64,000 nucleotides of DNA from Pyropia yezoensis (Eukaryota > Rhodophyta > Bangiophyceae > Bangiales > Bangiaceae): contig CM020618.1 in the NCBI GenBank assembly GCA_009829735.1, positions 7,717,119 to 7,781,118 of the forward strand, read 5' to 3'. Position 1 is the first letter of the stretch. Every line of letters starts with the position of its first letter. Position numbers and translations under genes: made by a program. This document shows, piece by piece, positions 53,990 through 64,000 of this stretch. The notes below the pieces were generated by a model that was not told the DNA's origin, ran no database searches, and saw nothing but the letters and a program-made list of their open reading frames with translations.

Positions 53990-54352
53990 CTCCGTTGTTC
54001 TCTAACCCGATACCGGTGAGTAATGGCCGTCGTCCCCGAGATTGGGACTCTACGGGTGGGGAGCGCGAGGTGTTCCGTCGCCGGGCGGAGTCCCGCCGGT
54101 TTTACGGTGGAGCCCCTTCTGGGGTCCCACCGGGCCTCGTATCGGGCGGCACCGGCTCCGGTGGTAGCCGTGTCGGCTCCGGTGGCTCCTCTGGCTGCGC
54201 CAGTGTCACCTCCCGCCCCGGTCATGCGTGACGGGGGTCCCCGCCTATGGCATGAGGGCGTTGACGCCCTCGTTGCCCGCGAGCCGCGGGAGGGTCTCTC
54301 TGTTAGCTGGGGCGATCGTCGGCGACCGGAACCACTGTATTTCATTGCATGA
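53990..54352 (+). other. 3' tail after the fragment E ORF
   Basis: Open + strand frames continue in two phases with an Arg/Ser/Gly-rich composition (for example EVFRRRAESRRFYGG), which may be the shifted C-terminal tail of the antisense protein, since element A has an Arg-Ser tail there. GC content drops at about 54352, which I take as the end of fragment E. No pol follows. Confidence 0.35.
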
Positions 54353-55854
54353 TCTCCTGTATTTCAACCCCTGTTTTAAATGCAGTAGATACAGGCAGAT
54401 ACTTGCAACTCAGGCACCGAAAAAAGGCAGCAAGAATGGTGTGATGCACCATACACCACGTGTATTGCATCCCGTAACACACCACAATGCAAGCTAGATT
54501 GCAGTGTGAAACACATAGAGTTGAATAGGCCACTACAGTGCGTATGTGGCACAGTCCGGATGACGCCGGATGACAGCCCCTTTTATTCCGGTTCTTGTGG
54601 AATCAATCATCCATTTTTGTTCACTTTACTAGTTACTCAGCACCTTCTCAAAGCATTTTGACACGTGTTACAGAAGCGGGCCACCTGGAGCTGCCTGATC
54701 AGGTGAATAGACACAGGCACAGACACACACCAGAGACAGACACAGTCACAGCCACTTGCCGCATCGACGTCAATGCCTCGCCGCAGTGTCTGCGCCGCCC
54801 CAGACACCCGCCGTCCCTGACACAGTGGGCAGACACACCGTTCAACGGATCCCGCCAGAAACTCCGCACGCCTGCTGGTGCTCCCACGCCCGGCCGCCTG
54901 TACTCGCCGTCACCCGACGCACACAACTACACCCGCGGCCTCCCGCCCACATGTCCTCTCGTACCACAGCAGACACATCCACCCGCCGACGCCCACACCT
55001 CAATCACCATAGCAGCTGCTTCCGGCTCATCCATCAACATGCTCCACTCACGGCATACTCTGCGCATACCTGATGGGTACACAGAAAGACCAAGGGGAGG
55101 AGGGAGAGGGCACCGGGGGGTGTGAAATCGCGTAGAGGGGAGCCGGGAAGCCGGGGGCGGAAGGGAAGGGAAGAGAGGACACCAGCGCGGTAAGGATCAC
55201 ATTGAGAAGGAACTGCGAAAGGTACATAGCGGGTAAATAACTCGTGAATATCAAGAACATGCAGGTAATGGCAAGCCAACGTAACGCACATGCCGGGAAA
55301 TGCAAGCCAATGTAGCGCATGACATGGAACTGTGCATGTATGGCACCCCCATGTGTATCGTCTTCCTACCGCCACCAGCACGGCAACTGCCACCCTCCCA
55401 TACGCCCTCTCGTACCACCGCGCGAGCAGCTTCCCGCGCACACACCCACGTACATCACCAGAGCAGCTCCGTCCAGCCGATCCACCCACATGCACCACCC
55501 ATGGCATCCTCCGCACATACCTGAGTGGTGGACCAGAAAAGCAAGCGGAAAAGGAAGAGCGTGGGTGCGGGGAAGCGGGAGAGGAGATGGAGGGAAGCGG
55601 GGGGGGCGCGAGGGGCGGTGAGGGGGGGGGGTGTGGGGGGGGTATGGGTGCGGGGAAGTGGGAGAGGAGATGGAGAGAAGGGGGGTGCGGGGGGTGGAGA
55701 CGGGGGGGGGTGGGGGGGGAAGCAGGAAAGGAATGGGACACGACACGGAGAAGGGGCAGTCCGGGAGAGCGCTTGCAGGGGATGGAGGAGAGTGCGAGCG
55801 GGGCGTGGAGGGGGGGGTGACGTGGAGGCAAGGCGGTTGGTGGAGGGGGCAATC
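54353..55854. other. Non-coding, low-complexity region
   Basis: AT-richer than its surroundings up to 54700, then CA-rich (54715-54760) and finally very G-rich on the + strand (55550-55810). Long frames here on either strand encode only Pro/His/Ser runs and follow base composition. 54925-55080 and 55412-55540 are diverged direct repeats. I see no gene. Confidence 0.5.
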
Positions 55855-56240
55855 TGTGGCAAGCCCGGTTCGTGCTCCACACGCATCCAATGGCGTGCGG
55901 TCTCCACCGCAGCGACGGTAGCCACCAGTTCATTCATTAGGCGCCAAGTGGTGGTGGCGGATTGCGCTGATTGGTCAAGCAAATAATCTTCATATGGAGC
56001 AAGCCCGTGCAAGGATCTGCCCACTCTGTTCAGATTCTGTGAGAGTTCAACAAAAGATCCTGTACTTGCGCACACGGAAAGTTCAAATACTGACGAAAAC
56101 GTACTTGAAGCATCCCCTATTTCGGAGTGCTCGAGCATTCTAACGTAAGTCATCAAGAGAACATGCGGAAATGCAACGTTTTCAAAACATATCATCACAT
56201 CGACCAACCAGAACGCGATGGTGTCCCTATTCAAATTCAC
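55855..56240 (-). CDS. Unknown coding fragment, possibly an exon
   Basis: From the ATG at 56240 about 128 codons read as complex protein with balanced composition (MNLNRDTIAFWLVDVMICFE at the start), unlike all GC-rich frames around it. The frame then runs into the G-rich low-complexity tract, where it becomes a Pro-rich run, so the real coding part probably ends near 55855, perhaps at a splice site. Hydrophobic residues cluster at the N-terminus, but I see no clear signal peptide or domain. It could be an exon of a host gene or a relic. Not recognised. Confidence 0.3.
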
Positions 56241-57238
56241 GATAGTGGTGTCGAATGAGACTTATCATGAACAATTAAGGTCTACGAACTTTCTCGAGAA
56301 GAAATCTGAACGGAAGTGAGACCGATTAGGTAGCTTGTCACTCCTCCATGCCCCTGCGTAATATTTTTTTACGTCGCAGTAGCTTGCCCGGGAGCGGGGG
56401 ATCACGCTGTCGAATGAGCCCAGCGTCTTGCTCCCGTCGTCATTCGTCCTCCCGAACAAGGTCTAAAAGCTGAATTGATGTATTGAGAGCTCTTCTTGGA
56501 GGGGGGGTCAACATGAGCAACTGGGAGGGCTGGGGGGGCGCGGGGGGGCGGGGAGGCAGAGAGCTTCCGGAGCTGCGATTGACTAGGATTTGAGGAGTCA
56601 GATGAGAATTCTGGGAAAGAGGGGTGGGGATTGCTCAGGACGTGGCAAGGAGAAGCGATTTGGTGAAATCTTCAATCATGGACACGCAGACGTACAGGCT
56701 CTTGGTCTTCGCTGACTGCACGTAAGTCGACGGTCCTCTGACTTGGGCCCAGAAGGCACCGTGCCTCTCCCCAAGGACGATTCTCGGGAGGTGCTTCGCG
56801 TGGTGATGTGGGAGGAGTGCAAGCCGGGAACTGGATCATCACTTGTGGAGGATCTTCGTGCGATTTAAGACAAGCTGAGTCCAGAATAAGCTCACTGGCG
56901 TCGGTAGATGCGCAAATGAGCATGTTCAGGAGGGGATGCCAAAAAGTAGCCTGCGTGAATGGAGGCTCGGGCGAGGCTGTGTGGTCAATCAGATGTCCTG
57001 AAGCGTCCGGACCGCGCGATCTGGTCAGGTCGGAAGAATTGTTGGACTCTTCAGCGATGTATTTTGAACGAAGAGGACACTGGATTGCCGGGCGTGTAGG
57101 TGTGGAGAACGAAAGCTCGATGTTTCGTCGTCCGTGCCTCGACCAGCTTGTCCAATGCGACTGTCGGAGTCGCGATGGCCTGTGTGTGAGGAGCGGTGAT
57201 GTGCATGAGGGATCTGTGTTGCAGGGAAATACAAGAAG
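56241..57238. other. Nothing recognised
   Basis: About 1 kb of mixed composition with a short G-rich stretch near 56500-56560. Overlapping frames of up to 195 codons occur on both strands and none shows a motif. No RNA gene or repeat seen. Confidence 0.4.
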
Positions 57239-57628
57239 ATGCGGCGATGCATTAGTCATGATATGTATTGCAGTGGTGCTCTTTTTTCATCACTGGACGG
57301 TCTTCGCGTGATGTTGCAGTACGTTGCAGTGGAAAATTGTGAAATACAACGCCATGCAGTTTGTGAGATTGAGTTGCATGTGGTTCCGGTCGCCGACGAG
57401 ATCCCCCCTGGTGCTGCGCTGGTTGGTTCCGCACGGTGCTTCGGTGGTGTGCTGGACCGCCTCCAGATAGCTCTGGAGGAAGTGGAGGCTGGCCGCAGCA
57501 CCCTATTACAGCTTTGCACTGCGGTAACTCAGGCGAATGACAGTCGCGAGATTGCCGACCGGTGGAGCATGGAGGTGTACACGTCTGCGCGTGAGTGGCC
57601 TCCTTCGGGCAGCCGGGGTACCCCCTGA
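57239..57628 (+). CDS. Hypothetical protein, 129 codons
   Basis: The + strand frame from the ATG at 57239 to TGA at 57626-57628 has balanced composition and a helix-forming stretch (about residues 75-110, VLDRLQIALEEVEAGRSTLL). An internal ATG at 57311 is an alternative start. No homologue or motif recognised and no neighbour to suggest a role. Confidence 0.3.
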   Translation: MRRCISHDMYCSGALFSSLDGLRVMLQYVAVENCEIQRHAVCEIELHVVPVADEIPPGAALVGSARCFGGVLDRLQIALEEVEAGRSTLLQLCTAVTQANDSREIADRWSMEVYTSAREWPPSGSRGTP

Positions 57629-59367
57629 GGAGTGCTGTTGTTGTGAGGGAGCGGGACCCGGTGACCCTTCTGGTCGCCGGGACGTAGTGAGTATAAACTC
57701 ATCCGCCGCTGGGGCGTTTGCATGATACCAATGGCTGCCTTTTGGGGAGTACCCCGTCTGCCTTAGCAGTGGCCTGCCTCGGTTTTCTCTCGCGCCCCCA
57801 ACCCATCCTGGCTCGTCAATACTCATAAAGGTCAACCTTCCTCGGTCCGTCACTTGCCCCATGGATGACGGTTTACCTTAGTGTAAGCCTCGGGTTACTT
57901 TGAAATTATCGGAGTGGGTCATCTCCTTCAAGTAAGCTTGTAAAAGTCAGTAGCTTCCTTAGTTTGCCTAAGTCCGCTCCAACTTAGTGAACCTAAGTCT
58001 TGCCGAATCCATGTGACACCCTACTTCGTAGGTATAAGCCTCACAAATGTAGTGGTTTTACGTACCTTAGGCGCGTACCACCCAGAACGTACAGAGAAAC
58101 AACCCACCAAGAACGCGGGGAGACAGGAGAGATACCGAACCGCCGACCGCCTGGCTAGTTCACGCGGGGATCCGCGACCAGGACGACAGTGTTCAAGCAC
58201 ACGCAAGTCTGTTTTTTTCGAAGGGGGAAGCAACGCGCACCCCGACGCACACTCTTACCCTCTTTCACCCGCACCCAGCAACCCTCCAACCCGGGCCACG
58301 TGCGAGCCAATCAAAACCCTCCAACATGTCCGGAGGGCCCCCTCCCCCACGGATCATCCCTGCCAGCGGGGCAGGAGCCTCCAAGATACGGGGAAGAGGA
58401 GCCCCGCCGGACATCAGTGCCAACACTCAAGATCTCCCCAATCTAACAATCACGCAAAATACACAATCAAAATCCAAACCCCAAATGCATTCCATCCCGG
58501 AATATTGACCAATGGCCAATTCCGGTCAGGGGAAATTCCCATACACTGGAAATCCCAACATGGGCTCCAGAACCAATGGCGACCCGGTCCCATCTCCAAG
58601 GGAGGGGACCAATCGGAAGCCCGTAGAATCCCAAGGGGCCAAATCGGCCCCGTCCTCCTCACTAGGAAGGTGGGCACAGGGGTACGACGCGATCTCTACG
58701 AGGTCCCCCACGTGGAGGGCCCATAGGGTCCCGACACTTCCCACACCTCCTGGGGGTTGCGACCCGCGACCCAGACACCGGGCCAAACGTCTTCCGCGTG
58801 CCCAACGGGCGTCGGAGGCAATGCCACTTGGCAGCGTGCCGTCCCAACCGCCGAGTGTACATCCCCGTGGGGGGGGGTGGATGACACTGGGTCAGATCGG
58901 CCCAATGGTTTCCTCCCTTGGAGAGACAATCGTGGCCGCCCCTGTCGAGCGACAGGGGGGGATACGTGGAGACGCCCCCTTCAAACCACCACCCGAGGGG
59001 TGGAGGACGCAACAAGGATGAAGCCCGTCTTCTCCTACGGCCCTGCCCGCACGGGGTGGGGACGTGAGGGGACTGGCTCTCCTGGCATAGCCGGGAGCGA
59101 GGGGTTTGGGGGCCTTCTGTGCACCCCCCTCAGCCCTGTGTTAGGGGGCTGAGGGGTACAAGAGGGCCGCCTGTCCACCCGTAAGGGGTGGATCGGAGCG
59201 GGAGGGGCGCCAACGGGTGCTCGCCGCAAGGACTGCCACCGTCTCCTCCCCCCCTCGGCTCCACCTCGCTGCCACCGGTCTGCGCGCGTCCCCCTCTTCC
59301 TCACCCTAAGGGTGGGGGTGGCATTCACGCATTTCCCCCGTTCGTCGCCTGCGGAGAATGGCCAGTC
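57629..59367. other. 3' flank of element D, possible LTR
   Basis: No supported gene. By position this should hold the 3' LTR of element D. A possible LTR runs from TGTGACACC (about 58013) to GGACTGCCA (ending 59238), followed three bases later by TCTCCTCCCCCCCTC (59242-59256), which would be a polypurine tract on the minus strand. The ACTGCCA end resembles that of element A. These edges are weak guesses. Confidence 0.25.
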
Positions 59368-60047
59368 ATGGCTACCCCGTTGGGGCCATCGGACCACAAC
59401 GCCACCATGGGTGACGGCGGCGGACCCGTTTCCCTGTCGGTTCCTTCCTCCCCCCGTGGCCTTTCGGCCACGCGGATGCCACCCGCTGCTCCGGGCGACG
59501 TCCTTATGGACGACGCCGGGAGCGGCTTGGGTGATGCCGGTCCGGCTTCGCCGGCCGAGGTACCTGTACCGCCGTTGGCGTACTCGAAGGGGCGTGGCCC
59601 CTTCTTCACCGCCGCTTCGGCGCGACTACCCGTCGCCTTAAGGGTGACTTGCATCCCAAGGGTGGTGACCAGTTCCATTATGAGGCTCAAGGCAAGGGCT
59701 TCGCTCAAGCCAAGGTAAGGATGGGGGCCGAAGGCTCCCACAAGGATATCCCAAGGTGACGAAGGGACCTCCACAAGGGTGACCGATGGTCACGCTTCAC
59801 CTCTGCGCCCAAGTATCGCGTACTCTCGTCCGTGCCGGTGCCCTGGAGCCATACTGGCGCCGAGTTGCCAGTGTATCCGTCATCTGCAAGGCATGCTCGG
59901 GGTACCCCCGTGCAGCGGACCCCATGGGGGTCGAGCAAAAGATTCTTCCGAATATGACGCGCGGTAAGAGGGCGGCCGTTCGCCACCGTTCCCCGTCGAC
60001 GTGGACCCCCTCCACACCTGTACCGGTGTGGATGCCACCGAAGAGGT
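59368..60047 (+). pseudogene. Possible remnant of an antisense ORF in element D
   Basis: An ATG at 59368 (MATPLGPSDHN) lies at the place where the antisense frame of element A starts (MATPGVETDS), with a similar Gly/Pro/Asp-rich beginning (DVLMDDAGSGLGDAG). The frame ends at 59716-59718. Further on, another phase gives PKYRVLSSVPVPW near 59810-59850, which faintly recalls the VEVPYG motif. The space to the pol stop is only about 0.8 kb against 2 kb in A, so most of the domain is missing. Tentative. Confidence 0.2.
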
Positions 60048-60125
60048 AGAACCTCCAACATTCGAACCCGCAACCTCACCAATATTAGGCAAAAGCTACA
60101 CCCACTGTGCTATGCACAGCTTCTA
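60048..60125 (-). repeat. tRNA-like sequence (possible SINE head)
   Basis: On the minus strand TAGCACAGTGGG (A-box-like) and GGTTCGAATG (B-box-like) are about 44 bp apart, the spacing in a tRNA gene. The T stem and most of the D stem do not pair, and no clear anticodon arm forms, so it is not a working tRNA. It may be an internal pol III promoter from a tRNA-derived SINE, inserted just beyond the end of element D pol. Confidence 0.4.
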
Positions 60126-60194
60126 ATGCCTGCATACCCTAGACATTCTATGTACGCCTCGCATTCTGCAGCCACTACCCTTGGGAGTTGGTTG

Positions 60195-63100
60195 CTATTC
60201 TTCTTCTTCCGTTTCCCCTTGGGGGAACAGTCGGGACCCTTGGTCCCGTCCCTTGATGGGGAGCTTGTGCCTGCGGGCATACTTCTGGAGAGCAGCCCGT
60301 GGCACACCCTTCTTGGGGTGCCAAGTGTCTCCTTCGGGGCCGTGGCCAAACCACCGCACCCAGAAGTCCAGGTCGGGCTTCCCGTCTTCATCCTTCACCC
60401 ACTGGTGGCCGACGATCTGTTCGAACACGTCCTTCCCTGGGGATTCCTCGGGGCATTCGTTGAACGCGTCCCGGGCATCCCGTGCCCGCATCCATACTGG
60501 ATCCCCTGCCTTAGGCGGGGGAGCACGTATGATATTGTCTTTACTCTGAGTCTGTTCTCCCGGAGGTGTTTCAATAAGAAACCGTTGCCCGTCTGGGCGT
60601 AGCACCATATACCATGTACGGTCCCTTCCTCCTTAAAGACATTTTTGTCCGCCCCTTAGCATGGGATTTCACATAAGCCCAATCTCCTTGAAACATAGTC
60701 TCTTTTTCTTGTTGTATACCAGCGTCATAAACGCGTTTGTAGGCATCTTAAGCCTTATCCAAATTCTTCCCAATCCGGGGGATTAGGTGGCGCATTTCCT
60801 TCACATATTGAACCGCCGCCGTATCGGCGTCAGGCTCTTCCGTGTCCACAGAGCGTACCTTAGGTAAGCGCTCAATATTTGACGCTTGCAAGCGCCGAGG
60901 GCTCACAAAAGTCATTGGGGCTACCCCAGTGCTTGAATGCACCTGCATATTATATGCAGTCGTCAGGAGGGAAACATAGCGATCCCATTCCCGGGGGTGC
61001 TTGGACAAGTACGCCCGTAGCTGCCGCATGATTGTGATGTTATACCGTTCCGCTTGACCGTTGGTCTGTGGGTGATACGGAGTCGTATAGTTTGTGGAGA
61101 TCCCGAGGAGCCCCATGACTCCTTGGAAATAGACGGCCGTAAACTGAGGTCCGTTGTCCGTCAGAGTGGAATCCAGGATGCCATAGGCAGCCACCCAATA
61201 ATTGATAAATGCAGAGGCTACCCAAAGGGCAGTCGTGTCCGATAGTGGGACCGCCCTCACCAGTTTGGTGAACCGGTCGCACATCACCAGGAGCATGGTG
61301 TGTCCATTCTCCGTCTTCGGAAGGGGACCCAGCAAATCCATGGCCACCGATTGGAATGGCTCATGGGCGGGGAATAGCTTCATATGAGACTTATGCCTCC
61401 TACCCGATATGCGGATCTTGGTACATCCTGGGCAGTTATAGACATACCCGTATACATCCGCCACTAGGGCGGGCCAATAAAAATACTGGCGCATCGTCCT
61501 GTGCATCTTCTGGGAACCCGGATGACCCGCCGTAGGCGCATCATGATACATTTCCAGAACACGCTTCCGCAGCGATTCCGGGATGACCCATTGGTCATTC
61601 CCCCCGAGTAGGGAGTGGCGACATAGTACACCATCGTCATCTTCAAAGAAGAAGGCGTTCCGCTGCCAACGGGCATCCTTTGGAGGGATGAGAGGACGCT
61701 CCATCCGGCGTTGCTTGCAAAACTCATCAGAGGCCTGGGCCTCAATGAGCTCTCGAAACGTAATCTTCCCGAGGCCGTTAGGGCTTCGGTCTGTGAAGGC
61801 CTTTGCTGACCGGGTCACGGCCAATACGGGTATCTGGTCATCCAAAGGTGTCCTACCCAAGCCATCCGTAGGAAGGCGAGACAGGGCATCAGCCACTTTG
61901 TGGTCCTTCCCCAATTTGTGCTTAATTTGGTACGAGAATACCGCCAAGCGGAGCCTCCAGCCCGTAAGGCGTCGATTAGGGCTATTGCTTGTCATCACAG
62001 AAGTGTGGGCAGAATGGTCACAGCGCACCAGAAATTCGGATCCTTCCAAGAAGGAACGCAGGTAGGTCACTGACCATACCACTCCAATTGCCTCAATTTC
62101 TGTGGCACAGTAGTTTCGTTCGGCCGGGGATAGACCCCGACTAAAATACCCGACGGGGAGATCCTCCCCGTCCTCTTGTTGTTGCAGCAAGGCACAGCCC
62201 AGCTGCTCATAGCTGGCGTCCACCTCCAAAATATAATGGGCTTCCTTCCGAGGGATGGCCAAAATAGGAGGCTTCAAGAGGCAGTCGCGAAGCTCCTCGA
62301 ACGCCGCTTGAGTCTCCTCCGTTGGAGGAGGTAGTTCCTTGGCTAGGTGCGTACTAGTCAGCACGTTCAGCGGTCGAGCGATACGGGCAAAATTCGGGAC
62401 AAACCTTCGGTATACCCCCCACATGCCCAAGAAGCTCTTCAGCTGCGTTTGTGTACGCGGATAGTGCAACCCCTTTAGGGCTTTGGTATTTTTCTCATTC
62501 ACTGCCACCCGCCCTGGGCGGATGACATGTCCCAAATATTCGACCTCCCTCTGAAAGAGGTGGCACTTGGACGCCTTCAGCGACACGCCGTTCTTCTTGA
62601 GGAGACTCAAAACGTGTTCCAAGTGATGCAGGTGCTCCTCGTCAGAACGAGAAAAAACGATAACATCGTCTAAATAAACGAGGCAGGTCTGCCACTTCAC
62701 ACCAGCCAGAATAATATCCATAGCTCTCTGGAACGTCGCTGGAGCGTTGCAGAGCCCAAAGGGCAGCCGCGTACATTGCCATATGCCCTTATGGCACGTA
62801 AATGCTGTCAGGTGCTTATCCTCTGGAGCAATAGGAATTTGCCAGTATCCAGCGTTACAATCTAGGGTGCTAAACACCCTGGCCTCCCCTAGGGAGTCCA
62901 AGCATTCATCCATCCTTGGGATGGGATATGCGTCCTTCACCGTGACGATGTTGAGCCGCCGGTAGTCAATACAAAACTGGGGCGTGCCGTCCGACTTCGG
63001 GACGATTACTACGGGACTAGCCCACTCGCCCTCGGCGGGTTCAATGACGTCGAGTTTTTGCATTCGTTCCACTTGATCCCCTTCCAACTGGCGATGCTTG

Positions 63101-64000
63101 TGCCCCGACTTGTAGGGATGTTGCCTTACCGGGGTTGCCCCGGGTTTTAAGCGGATACGGTGCACGGTATTCTTGATGAGTCCAAGAGTACCATCCCATT
63201 GGGATTTGTATTTCTCCACCAGCTCCAAGAGCTGGCCACGTAGGGCTTCAGGGACCTCTCCTAGGTCAACCTCAGATTGGGCGCCCTCCTCCTTCACCGC
63301 AGGACCTTCGCTCAGCTTCTGCATCTCTTCTTGAGAGACCCTCAGTATTGGTCCTTGATAAGATGATATTGACGCCACCACCGTCCGAACGGGAAGGCGG
63401 ACCATCCTTGGCGTAGGATTCATTATTTGCACGGTGTACGGGGCGTCCCGGTTTAGCTCCGCGGGGCCGTTCGCCACGTGGACACCGTACTTGGAGGCGA
63501 TACGGGGCTGCCCGGAAATAATCCCGTGGCCTTGAAAATTCCCTCGCACCTTCACATGGGAGATAACCCCAGGCTTCAGCCTCAACTTGTGACACAAGGT
63601 GAGTTTTGCGGTCTTGACCTGTGGACAAGCGCACAAAGGGTTCCATTTAATGGGACCCGTTTCCACATCCTCCTCATCCCGGAGAATCGGGACAACCATC
63701 CCTGTCTTGAGGGTCACCGTCTGGTCCTCACAGGAGATGGTTTTCACCTCGGTGTCACCAAATGAATTTCCTAATATGACGGGTACCGCCATATTATCGA
63801 TCACTCCAAAGCAGACGTAGGAGACTTGGTCTCCCTCTTGTTCGCCCAAGCGTACAGTTCCTCGAATGGGGAGCCACCCCCGATTCAGGTCAAAGTACAA
63901 TATATTCTCCAGCTCCCCTAGGGGCTGAAGCCCAATTCCCTTCGGGAGCAAGGAGCTTCGAATCAGGGAGGGCCAGCTGCAGGTATCCAGGACAGCGTGA
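60195..64000 (-). pseudogene. pol: Pol of chromovirus element D, runs off the window
   Basis: Enters at the protease, where the active-site triplet is Asp-Thr-Cys (63987-63979; the context VLDTCSWPSLIR aligns with VLDTGSGASLIR of A). RT has YLDD (62676-62665), with LPRMDECLDSL and FLGMWGVYRRF; RNase H has its Asp (VDASYEQLG). Integrase has the HHCC region, MDLLGPLPK, LTDNGPQF and HPQTNGQAERYN. The chromodomain lies at about 60240-60400 (VRWFGHGPEGDTWH) and the end is acidic. Damage: in-frame TAA at 60750-60748 and a 7-bp tandem duplication near 60604-60618 that shifts the frame just before the chromodomain. Sequence is less GC-rich than A and C. Confidence 0.88.

Noticed and set aside
55034..55933. 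Pro-rich 299-codon protein on the minus strand
   Set aside because: It is the complement of a G-rich low-complexity tract; overlapping frames are equally open.
60048..60125. Functional tRNA gene
   Set aside because: The T stem and D stem do not pair and no anticodon arm is evident.

Overview
The window is repeat-rich, GC-rich nuclear DNA from a eukaryote. I see no ordinary host gene I can name. Nearly everything is Ty3/gypsy LTR retrotransposon sequence, two tandem satellite families, or broken GC-rich reading frames. The species cannot be fixed from this sequence; GC-rich coding frames, chromodomain integrases and long satellites would suit an alga or another GC-rich protist. Two runs of exactly 500 N (25289-25788 and 41894-42393) are scaffold gaps, and each is flanked by a duplicated contig end, so the true locus is probably about 10 kb shorter than shown.

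Layout. 1-5198: a GC-rich Ala/Pro/Gly reading frame interrupted by satellite A (about 190-217 bp units). 5199-10005: element A(+), with 5' LTR, gag and pol, cut off in RNase H and joined to a second satellite A array (10006-12040). 12041-14661: a second copy of the GC-rich frame. 14668-20232: satellite B (334 bp units). 20233-30357: element A(-), with 3' LTR, an opposite-strand ORF, pol ending in a chromodomain, and gag. 30358-34755: element B(-), heavily mutated. 34855-35229: one stray satellite B monomer. 35230-50236: element C(-), whose 3' 6.6 kb is shown twice around gap 2. 50237-51186: relic of a different, perhaps non-LTR, element. 51187-54352: fragment E, an LTR plus an opposite-strand ORF and no pol. 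54353-57628: mostly non-coding, low complexity. 57629-64000: 3' part of element D(-).

Two points stand out. First, elements A and C and fragment E carry a reading frame on the strand opposite to gag-pol, between the end of pol and the polypurine tract/3' LTR. The three encoded proteins share motifs by eye, so this looks like one family of antisense accessory protein travelling with these chromoviruses; I know of no description of it. Second, gag and pol of A, B and C are linked by the same layout: a slippery heptamer, then six nucleotides holding the gag stop codon, then a stem-loop starting at the next base. This is the layout of programmed -1 frameshifting.

Element A has the least damaged genes: its apparent breaks are one-base homopolymer differences between overlapping contigs. 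B, C and D carry in-frame stops, frameshifts or changed catalytic residues. C and D share an unusual Cys in the protease active-site triplet.
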